In this document: piece by piece, positions 34,538 through 64,000 of the stretch
How the letters are laid out: the number at the start of each line of letters is the position of its first letter
Numbering within the stretch: the stretch's first letter is position 1
Assembly: GCF_042242105.1 (NCBI RefSeq)
Contig: NC_092012.1
Location: 28,434,978 to 28,498,977, forward strand
Length of the DNA stretch: 64,000 nt
Direction of reading: 5' to 3'
Origin: Pempheris klunzingeri
Lineage: Eukaryota; Chordata; Actinopteri; Acropomatiformes; Pempheridae
The notes under the pieces: generated by a model
The model's input: the letters and a program-made list of their open reading frames with translations, nothing else
The model's database searches: none
What the model was told of the DNA's origin: nothing
Made by a program: the position numbers and the translations under genes

Positions 34538-34980
34538 CCCTTTCATGCATAGAGGTCACTACAGTGTGCAGCTATTCAAAAGCTGTTTTCTTGTATATGC
34601 ATGAGTTTTGGTGGCATAGTTGCTCATCAGCCACTACAGTGGATGCTGTTGCATCATCTCATACACTGATAATCCAGTGGGAAGCTGTTGCAAGTGAAAA
34701 AAAAAAGATGGTCGACAGACAGCCAGAAACACCAAGTTGCTCATTTCTTTCTGTTCAAACCTTCTATAAAAAGAAACACTTGCAGGTAAGAAAAATATGG
34801 TGACATCAAGTAACATCTAAGGAGTCATGCAATTGCTAAATTTTCCAAGTATTGATTTTCTTTTAGGAGGAAATTATGATTAACCACATGTAAATATATC
34901 TTTATAAAATATGGGTTGAATAAAAGATAGAGTTCAAATCTTGTTTTTCATGCCTACAGATGAATAAAAACGACTGCTGC
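34538..34980 (+). mobile_element. piggyBac-like MITE copy, 3' truncated
   Basis: Starts CCCTTTCATGCATAGAGGTC right after TTAA (34534-34537). It is closely similar over about 440 bp to the inverse of 35592-36101. Similarity stops near 34980, before the second terminal repeat. No transposase is present. Confidence 0.75.
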
Positions 34981-35591
34981 AAGGCACTGAACTTGCTATG
35001 TGCTGACTTTACATACAAGTCATGTCTTTTGAGTCTGTCAGGAAGAAATATTGTGAATGACCGCGATAAATTAAAAGGAACCTGCTTCTACTAATTCCAG
35101 CTCATGGACATGGATGTTTATTTGTATTGCATCCATTTCTTTTAAACATCTGAGTAACCATGACAAAAACTACATAATTATGTAATATCCTGTTTAGTGG
35201 CCACAATAAGTCTGTTGCATGACACAAAATGAGGACCTGGAAACCACAAAGCAGCAATATTCTGCACCAATATGGACTGAAAACGTTTCCACTGTTATCA
35301 GAAATTCTAGCGAAGAAAAACAGGCAGACATACAGGTGCAGTATCGTAAAACCGGTCGAGCAGCTCAGCGAGCAGTTGTGAAAAATAAAAATGTTGTCAA
35401 ACTGCCACACGTTGCCAACTCTCAATAAATTCTTCTTCCTTCCAGCAGCTGGCTGCGCGTTCCACCAACATGTGTGGGATTTTATTCATCGCGTCAAAAT
35501 CAGATCTCGGCCAGCAAGGTTACAGTAAGTGAACATGTGCATAGCAAGAACACGTGGATTCCCAGAGCAGCTTTGGTATTTTTCCACTTAA
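34981..35591. other. Spacer between inverted MITE copies
   Basis: About 610 bp of unrecognised sequence. Short ORFs here (35219-35428 +, 35102-35425 -) have no visible similarity. Confidence 0.4.
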
Positions 35592-36101
35592 CCCTTTCAT
35601 GCATGATTTATGATGCTCAGTCAGGAGTGTTTTTATTCATCTTTAAGTGTGAAAAACAAGGTTTGAACTTTTTTTTCAACCCATATTTTATAAAGAAATA
35701 TAGCTAGTGATGCATGATGTATACTTCAGTGGACATGTGATTAATCAGAATTTCCTCCCAATATAAAATCAATACTTTGAAAATTTAGCATTTGCATGAC
35801 TCCTTAGATGTTACTTGATGTCCCCATATTTTTCTTACCTGCAAGGGTCTCTTTTTATAGAAGGTTTGAACAGAAAGAAATGAGCAACTTGGTGTTTCTG
35901 GCTGCCTGTCAGCCATCTTGGTTTCACTCTTTCTTTTTCCACTTGCAATGGCTTCCCACTGGGTAGCAGTCAGTGTATGAGATGATGCAGTAGCATCCAC
36001 TGTGGTGGCTGATGAGCAACTATGCCATCAAAACTCATGCATGTACAAGAAAACAGCTTTTGAAGAGCTGCACACTGTAGTGACCTCTATGTATGAAAGG
36101 G
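35592..36101 (-). mobile_element. piggyBac-like MITE copy, both ends present
   Basis: A 510-bp copy with CCCTTTCATGCAT at the left and CCCTTTCATACATAGAGGTC reading inward from the right. The flanks are TTAA (35588-35591) and TTCA (36102-36105), so one target copy has changed by one base. It is the inverse of the copy at 34538. Together they form a large, imperfect inverted pair upstream of plekhf1. Confidence 0.8.
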
Positions 36102-36105
36102 TTCA

Positions 36106-36978
36106 TCCATAGACTTCATTTAAACCTGAATGAACTGAGTTTCCGGCCAGAACAAGCTGCAAAACAAACACTGTCTGAGTCCAAATTTGCAAATTATTGG
36201 CACTCCATGAAATTAAAGCCCACTCATCAAGCCAGAAATCTTGGTGTTATAATGGACTCAAACCTAAAGTTCAATTCCCACATAAGAACAATCATCAAAT
36301 CAGCCTACTACCACCTTAAAAACAGAGCCAGAATGAAAAGATGTTTCTCTAAACAACATAAAGAAAAACATATTCACGCATGTATCTTCACCAGGCTGGA
36401 CTATTGCAGTAGTGTCTGCACGGGTCTTAAGTAAGAAATCAATTAGACACCTGCAGCTTGTCCAGAGTGCAGCAGCCAGATTCCTCACTGACACCAAGAA
36501 GGTGGAGCACATCACACCATCAATAAATGGTCTTGGACCCAAATACATAACTGACTTACTTATAAGGTCTAAGGTGTCCAGACCCCTCAGGTCACCTGCT
36601 GCAGGTCTACTCAGCGTTCCCAGGACCAGAACCAAGCAAAGTGAAGCAGCTTCTAGTTTCTCTGCTCCCCACCTGTGGAACGAGCTTCCTGAACACCTGA
36701 GCTCTGCTAAAACTGTCAGCGCATTTAAATCAGGCCTTAAAACTTCACTGTGTTTCCAATAATAGTGCTACAGAACTTTTAATCTGTAACTATTAACATA
36801 TATTTTATTGTCTTTTAATGCATCTTCTCTTAAGCTTTAACTTTTTATTTTCTTGTGCTTTTATTATCTCTTACATGCAATTTAATGTTTCTTTGTCTTG
36901 TTTTTATTGTGTTTTATGTCCCTGTAAAACACTTTGAACTGCCTTGTGTCTGAAAAGTGCTGTACAAATAAATTCGCC
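36106..36978 (+). mobile_element. 5'-truncated non-LTR retrotransposon (RT C-terminal end)
   Basis: A plus-strand reading, broken once near 36430, shows LGVIMDSNLKFNSHI and IFTRLDYCSSV followed by QLVQSAAARFLTDTKK, then FSAPHLWNELPEHLSSAKTV and SAFKSGLKTSL. These are hallmark C-terminal blocks of L2/Jockey-type reverse transcriptases in fish. The ORF ends near 36762 and is followed by an AT-rich tail with GTGCTGTACAAATAAATTCG. The RT catalytic YxDD block is absent, so this is a dead fragment. Confidence 0.85.
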
Positions 36979-37093
36979 TTGCTTCATTACTGATTTTGCA
37001 TGTGTCAATGCAGAAGCAGCTCCCCCCCGGCAGCCACAGTTTTCGCCTTAGGGGACTGAACTTTGCCAGCCAAGTCACGTGTGATGGTATGCA

Positions 37094-37094
37094 G

Positions 37095-37125
<31 letters not shown>

Positions 37126-37127
37126 TG
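37094..37127. repeat. (TG)n microsatellite
   Basis: About 16 TG units with one interruption. Confidence 0.85.
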
Positions 37128-37506
37128 AACATGTGTGTTTGTGTTCATGCCAGTTGGCATTGGTGGTGAACGTGACAGTGGGAGTGGCCTGTAATGCATG
37201 GTGCACGGCTTCTACAGAATTTCAGATTCCAACAGTATTTTGCATCACAACAGCTCACTTATATGAGACATCGATTTCACACTGGGAATTTGAACACTTA
37301 TACAATAGAGTGAATTTAATGCACTTTTTAGCCAGTAGGATGTAATTCCTCCACCTGATGAACGCAACTCTGATATTTACTCTCCTTTAGTTTTTTAATC
37401 TCCACCAACACCTTTAGCTCACTAGTAGCTAACTTTGTCTGAAGGCTGATGTGTGTTGTGCAGGTAGTGTACACTGGGTTCATGAGAGCTTTTCACTTCA
37501 AACAAA

Positions 37507-37745
37507 GGGCAGCTGTGGCTCAGGGGTAGAGTCGTCCATCAATCGGAAGTTCGGCGGTTCGATCCCCAGCATGTCGATGTGTCCTTCGGCAAAACGCTGA
37601 ACAATGTAACACCGAAAACAACAGTCTCCTCCAACTTAGATTCCTCCTGAGTGAATGATGTGCGAACGGGTGAATGAGGATGTGATGTAAAAGCACTTTG
37701 AGTAGTGGAAATGACTAGAAATAGAAAGGTGCTATACAAATACAG
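37507..37745 (+). mobile_element. tRNA-derived SINE
   Basis: The head reads GCAGCTGTGGCTCAGGGGTA with an A-box (TGGCTCAGGGGTAGAG) and, 37 bp further on, a B-box (GGTTCGATCCC). The body holds TGTCCTTCGGCAAAACGCTG and the tail GCACTTTGAGTAGTGGAAAT then GGTGCTATACAAATACAGAC. This is the standard layout of tRNA-headed fish SINEs. It is not a functional tRNA gene because the sequence after the B-box does not close a cloverleaf. Confidence 0.8.
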
Positions 37746-39502
37746 ACCATTTACATCCATGTGCTGATGTTGAAGGTTAATGAGATCAGTGTGAGAGTGA
37801 CCCAAAACAATGAGGCTGAAACATTCCAGTGACTTGAGAGGAACTGCAGAGTTGATCAGTTTATCACCATGAGTGCCTCCTTTCGCATTAGTCATTGGAT
37901 TCATACAAAAAAAATTCAGTATAAAAAATGTTATTAGTGCAGCTCTCAACAGATTGTGAACATTCATATTTTTAAGTGTTTTTCACTGAAGTTAGGAACT
38001 GACATCTAAGTCTTTTACTGTATTAACACCAAGCTAAAGCCCTTAAGGAACACAGACAGGAACAGTCCCAGTAACATGGCCGTGACAGTGTGACGACCCT
38101 GCAGCCATCGTTCATATGATCTTAATGTAATGATCTATAGCGGACCGTGCACTCTCAGCACAGTGCATTGTGACGAATAAAACATTGCTTAGGCTATTGA
38201 GAAATAAAATGCATGTTCTGCAGAGAAGCAGTGAGCCGCTGTAACTTCACATTCTGCAGGGCACAAATTAAATCAGGAAAGCTGATGCTGCAAAGGGACT
38301 CTCTAAAACGTGAGAGTTATTTATTGACCACATAATCATAGACTAAGCTTAATTAACTGTGTCCTCTGCTGCACAGCACGTAAACACAGTGCAGCAAGCA
38401 TTTATTTTTGGCTTCACAATGTCACAGACACAAACCTGAAAGTCTGGATCCTGCAGTAATCTGATTTGAGTGAAACTTCTGCACACTGCTGAAGACAAGC
38501 CATGAGGTGTGTCAAGGAAAAATACGACAACTCTTTACAGTCAAACCACAGATGCCTCCTGCTCAGTGGTGCCAGTAAGCCATTAGACAACTGTCACTCA
38601 ATTGCAGGGGAACGAGTTCAATAAAGTACACAGACGAAGCGTTTTATTTCTCTTATGTCACATATGTTATGACACAGCTCACAGCCCTCCATGTTTAACA
38701 TCTTCTGTTACGTTATGTTATGTTTGTCCTGTCTTCTACTGTACAATTTATAGAAAGTAAAGTTAAAATCAGCTGAAACAAATTATTAAAAGAAACTAAA
38801 CGTTGTTGTCCAACCAATCAGCTCAGTGATTATTCCTGTTTATATTTCTTAAGTTAAGTCAGAGCATACCAACACAGGAGTCGCTCAGCCTCGGAGAAGG
38901 ATTACTGAATTACTGAATACTGTTGCAATGTTTTTCTTTGAGGAATATTAACATGTTTTTTCCACAATAGATCATTGTCTTAAAAATCTCCCAAAATAAT
39001 GTCAAACTTCTGAGATTCATCAGCGTTTAATTTTTGTCTCAATGTGAAGCAGCTGTGCAAAAGCCTCAGCAAAACACAGTTCCACAACATGAGCCGAACA
39101 TCTGATCAAAGACTAGAGGATCAATAAAAAATACAACCAAGACAACTTTTGCTACAGAACAATTTAGGTCAGTTTGCAAAAAGTATTTGGTTTCCATGGA
39201 ACCGAGAGGAGAGCATCTTCCCCTGCACTCTCGCAGGAGAACAGATGTTCTGGCAACATGTTATCAGAAACAGAGTTTTCATATCAGTCTCCCTGTAAAG
39301 GAAGCAACTGCCACATTTCTAGCTTTGTGTGAAGGCTTAAAAAACGGCCCACATACACAGTAAATGACCACATTGCATCTGCTACACAGGCCACTCTTGC
39401 TGCAGTTCCTTCTGACTGGTCACAGAGGGCAGCGGAAGTCAAAGTCTGTATCGTCTCTCTTGTTGAGGCGCACACACACACGCACAGTGACGATCAGCGC
39501 CG
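37746..39502. other. Region between SINE and pop4 stop codon
   Basis: No exon recognised. It should include the pop4 3' UTR (minus strand); a minus-strand AATAAA candidate lies near 38643-38648. The 37770-37860 part resembles 8560-8745, consistent with a dispersed repeat. Confidence 0.4.
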
Positions 39503-45038
<5,536 letters not shown>

Positions 45039-45309
45039 GTTCGCGTTTTGCGGACTTCCAGAGGAAAACACCACCACGCTGAGCGCCTTCTTCAGCTCCT
45101 GTACGGAAGAAAAACAACCCCACGCGTGTTTAAAGCAGGTGTGAATACAACTCATACGTACTTCCGCATTCTCCTTCTTTCAGTGTTATGGCGGGTTAGA
45201 GTCAGAGCTTGTAAGCTGAACACCGCCACCTACTGTACAGGAGTGTGTAGTGTCAGATCACGTCTAGACCTCTCTGCAGCATTAGGCAAATGAAGGAATG
45301 CTTAAAGTA

Positions 45310-45362
45310 ATAATTAAATAGAGAGAGAGAGAGAGAGGGGGGGGGGGAAGAAAAAAAAAAGC
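45310..45362. repeat. Low-complexity GA / poly-G / poly-A run
   Basis: (GA)n at about 45321-45338, then a G run and an A run, upstream of pop4. Confidence 0.85.
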
Positions 45363-45559
45363 AGCTCACTACACATGTGTACAATCTTCTGTAATTCTGT
45401 CAGTTCAGAACCTGTCTGCCTGTTATACTGCAGAATACAGGTTACTGCTATCTTAGGTGTCTTCAACCATGTCACCGTGGCAAAGGCACTGCCCAACTTC
45501 AGCCAGTACGTGAACTGTTTCACCAGAGAGGAGAGGACCCTGGACTCTGGACTCACCTG

Positions 45560-45957
<398 letters not shown>

Positions 45958-48548
45958 TTATTTATCTCTGCATGGTCTCCTCTCTTCTGAACCAGCAGTC
46001 CTGCCATTTCTTCATCATGTCTTTCCTGAGCATTGCCTTTGCTTCTTCTTTTCTAAAAGGTGTATCAATGACATCAGTCGTCCATTGCTGCTTTGGCTAT
46101 TTTATCTGCTCCTTCACTCACTTCATTTAACAGAGAAAACAGGTAATGTAATGTGATAAGAAAGAGGAACTGGCTACACACATAACAGCTACATGCTGAT
46201 TTACTGGAAGGAAAGGGGGTGTATTCCCAGTGAAGAGCTTCTTTTCATCAAAAATCACAAAACTCACAAAGCAAGTCTTACAAATATTTATTTAAAATCT
46301 TTGGATTGTTTTTTTTTTTTTATAAACGCACAAAATGCAACTGAAATACAAACTGTATCTCAAATACATTCAAACATCACAAAACTGCATTCATAGTTCC
46401 TATATGTCCAATGGTATATGGGAACGACTGATAGTATTTAAATACCAAGGTACATTTTGGCCTTTCTAGAAAACGATCTCACTTTAAATAACACCCTGAG
46501 TGAGCTTCTCCCTTTTTACCTTTTTAGTTTTAGAGAAATCTGAACCCACTGGCTTTACAGCAGACAGTTACTGAGCCTTTGACACTGATGGTGATATCCA
46601 GCCTCACCAGCACCACAGATACTCCCAGAATATCATCACTTTTCATACATGCACATCACTGCCTAAATGTTCTGTACATTTGACATCTGTGTGTCTCAGG
46701 TCAGCTGTGAAAATAAAGCCGCTTTCACACACACAATATACATAATATACATATATGTTACATTTACTGCTACCAATGAGCTTTAGTTTTTGGTGTGGTG
46801 TTCAAGTGTTTCCACTTGAAGGTGTGTTTCCTGGTTCCTGGTGGACTTCTTAACTTGCAGTGTGGGGAACACATTCAACAAACAGTCCCAAAACACACGT
46901 AAGGTATCAACCAGTACCTACAGTATTGCTAACACGTATTAATTAAATTACAGACACACTTATCTTTTACATACTGGTCATTTTTAACTGAAGTGGTTTG
47001 GCCACAGCTTGGAAACAGATTTTTATATGTAACTGATGAAACTGCTCAGCATGGGGTTGTTAGTGATGGTTGGCAAACACATAAAACACTTTTTAATACA
47101 TCATTTGAGGTTATTTAAGACAGGAAGTTTCTGCTCCTACTACTGCATTCTGTCCTCTGTAACCTACGCTGTAGTTCGCTGCTGTTCACCTGGATTAGCT
47201 TCATTATGCCTTACTTAATATCCAAAAACAGCTTATTGGAGCAGAATGGATACAGCTAAGATGATTCTAGGCATCTTGATATGCTGGTGCATAATTCAGG
47301 GTATTCATACCAGTAAAATGGTGTTCCGTGCTGTGGTTGCATGGTGTCACTGCGCCCTGGTGTCAGGCTGAAGAACTTCAACCATCGCCGACTCAAGCCG
47401 TGTTTACACTGTTGCAAAAAAACTACTCGCGTGCTTCCTGCATTGCTGCATATGTGACAACGGTCATACACACATGTATGTATGCACTATGGGTGCAGCT
47501 GTGCAGGGCTTTAAATGTTCACATTTGTTTAACTTAACCTTTCTGTGCCTCGTGGTGTTTGTTTTATCCGGCTATCAGAACAGATTAGAACAGATTCTAA
47601 AACTTGCTAATTGCTGTTTTTCAGTGAATTAGCTCCCACAGACTCCCCTCACTTCCTGCTGACAAACCTGCGTAGAACAATGGGCTTGTTTTTCCCCTCG
47701 ATAATGAGAACACAGCGTGGTACTTTCAGACCACCACGGCCTCCAATGCAACCACGACGGGAGCCGTGATTATTAAAAGGCTCCACCTAGGAGATCATGA
47801 TGGAGGTTCCCTGTGTGACAGTTTAATTGGAGGAAGGTCTGATTTTTTAAAAAAGCTGGTGAAGCTCCCCGACGCCTGAGTTTCTACATTGTTTTTTACA
47901 GTTTTAGTGCATCCAGTGAAAGATAGTCTGCTAATTCTTTGCAAACAAGTAACATAAAGGTTAGTTTGACTTTCCAGCAGCAGCTCTCAAACATTCGCAC
48001 ATTCACTACAGCTGCAATGCAAACCTAAAATTTAAAAAGCTTCCTAAACTTCAGTGGTTTAAACCAATAACTGAGACAGTCTGCTGTCAGAGTCAATCCT
48101 AGTGAAATTCATGGTGTTGTGGATCGCAGTAGTTCACATTCAGAAAAATTAGGATTTGCTTTCCAAAATTGAAATTGGCAGGAGCTCTCTGTAGTCACAG
48201 TTTGATTCATTTCTTGTGCGATAATTGCAAAGACACTTAAAGGCACTGTTCATTGTGTCAGTATGGAGTTGGCACACAGATAGGACAGTAGTTCTTAAGC
48301 TCCACCCACTCATGTTCATCTCAACCAATCCCAGCCTCTACAAATGAATATCAGGACAAATACTAAGAGTGGGGCTTCCAGTTGTTTTCAGCAGTAGTAA
48401 TTACATATTAAAATATAATAATGCAATTAAAAATATAGTAGTAGAATGCTGTAATTGTGACCTTTCAGTGCTTCTACCACTCAGTACGCTCATTTAGAAG
48501 CAGTCTCTTAACTCATTACTGCAAGTCCTGGTGCACTTTGTGTGTGTG
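45958..48548. other. Intergenic / tpcn2 3' region
   Basis: No coding exon recognised. It should include the tpcn2 3' UTR on the minus strand; a minus-strand AATAAA candidate lies at about 46287-46292. The ORFs at 45950-46156 and 47256-47537 have no recognised similarity. Confidence 0.4.
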
Positions 48549-62793
<14,245 letters not shown>

Positions 62794-64000
62794 CTGTGGC
62801 AAGGACAGATGGGTGAGCGGATGCATCTATGCATGTTAGAAAGATGCTTAGACACAGGAACGTTCTGAGGATCATTCACTCATCTCAGTGTGCCGGTGAA
62901 GCTTACCAGATGGTGCTGTCTAAAGTTTGATCTTGCTCAGAACAGAGTTGACAAGTTTACCCTGTATCCTTCATCAGCACTCACAATCCTCATAGCCACA
63001 TTGTTAAAGGAACAGTTCAACATTTTGCACAATATGTTTATTGCTGCTCGCTAAGAGTCAGATGAAAAGACACCATGTCTCAATGCTAAACATGAACCTA
63101 GAACCAGGACACAGCCACCTTAGACTGGAGACTGAAGACAGGAGGAAACAGATATGTAACTAATTCAAGTCAGTTACAAAATCCCCACTGGACCACTCAA
63201 GCCATTAGTTTTTTGATGTTGCTGTACTAAGCAAGCTGACATACTGATACATATACAGTGTAGCCTATCCTGTTTACATGCTGTACAACTGAGGACTTGA
63301 CCCCAGCCGGAGGTTACAGAGCAAGATGCCACAATGTCATGGTAGCTTGTGTTTGTACAATTTCAGCATTTATAAATGAAGTGAAGTGAGCCTTCCTGGA
63401 AACCACTAAAATCAGCATTTAATGGTGGAATTGTTAAGCAGCATTAGCGCATTTCCAAAGGTTTCTTTATCACCTTCGAAGGCAGCAGTAGCGTTAGCGT
63501 GTAGAGACTTTTTTACTAAGGTTAGTGATTTATTACATTTTGTCCAAAGCCCCACAGCCCTTATTTATAAAATGTCTCAGAATCACTTGGAACAGAATCA
63601 CACTGAAAGTTAAACACCAGGTAAAAACAGCTCTGCCCCACCGTGGGACTGAGAGAATTCACGACAGTTCCCACAGTGACTTCCAGCACTAGATGGATTA
63701 TTTCCTGGGGAGACTGCGGCATGATTGCTTTATGATATTTGCACTCACAAAGTAGAAATAAGAACAATGTGTTGCAGTTATCCAGACAGTTCTGTCTAGG
63801 CTTTAATTATAGAGATAAATAATACAGGTAACTAAGTTATCCAGGTAACATAAGTAAGCATGAGATACATTTACAATCAGTAGGATCATGACTCAGCCCT
63901 CACATGTTGTGCAGTACTGCAGGTGCAGTGACTCTACAGTTTCAGCCCCTGCAGCGATGTGGCCAAAACATCTACTTACTGCAAACATAAACTCAGGTAC
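62794..64000 (-). other. tpcn2 upstream intron (window edge)
   Basis: The exon starting at 62793 has a split codon at its 5' end, so at least one further coding exon must exist upstream. No matching exon (the IQYRSINHR-type block of the family's N-terminus) was found up to 64000. The sequence is therefore taken as intron. Confidence 0.6.

Noticed and set aside
37507..37580. tRNA gene
   Set aside because: The A and B boxes are present but the sequence does not close an acceptor stem and continues into a SINE body and tail.

Overview
This is a teleost fish genomic window, probably percomorph. The genes have many short exons, the introns are rich in (TG)n, (TAA)n and (TTA)n microsatellites, and the mobile elements are typical of fish: Tc1-like transposons, piggyBac- and hAT-type elements, tRNA-headed SINEs and truncated LINE tails. 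There is no prokaryotic content. I identified five protein-coding genes by reading exons directly, joining GT-AG (once GC-AG) splice sites in phase and comparing the products with recalled vertebrate families.

Layout. (1) 1-1186, + strand: the last four exons of rwdd3 (RSUME). (2) 4579-25298, - strand: a complete pcsk6 (PACE4) gene of 21 coding exons, predicted 909 aa, tail-to-tail with rwdd3. Its introns hold two Tc1-type elements, a piggyBac-type MITE, SINE copies and microsatellites. (3) 25.3-32.9 kb: the pcsk6 upstream region with a long TG tract, then transposon-rich intergenic DNA (MITE, Tc1 copy, hAT element). (4) 32890-34236, - strand: plekhf1-like, a PH+FYVE protein with two coding exons, 286 aa. 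(5) 34.5-37.7 kb: an inverted pair of piggyBac-like MITE copies, a 5'-truncated LINE and a tRNA-type SINE. (6) 39503-45038, - strand: complete pop4 (RNase P/MRP p29), seven coding exons, 230 aa. (7) 48549-62793 (running off the right end), - strand: a two-pore channel most like TPC2 (tpcn2), 23 exons giving 688 residues and the stop. The N-terminus lies beyond the window.

The genes do not form a pathway. rwdd3 is a SUMOylation enhancer, pcsk6 a secreted convertase, plekhf1 and tpcn2 endolysosomal proteins, and pop4 an RNA-processing subunit. PLEKHF1 and POP4 are also neighbours in human (19q12), so that pair is old; the pcsk6 and tpcn2 flanks differ from the human arrangement.

I found no convincing new multi-gene system. 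The best second-look items are a charge-reversing Lys beside the S1-pocket Asp and an Ile before the catalytic His in pcsk6, a GC-AG intron in pcsk6, CA/UG repeats touching three splice sites of tpcn2, a MITE and a Tc1 element sharing one TA dinucleotide, a hAT element with a perfect 8-bp target duplication, two inverted copies of an uncharacterised minisatellite-plus-tail module, and an unexplained exon-like ORF inside pop4 intron 1.
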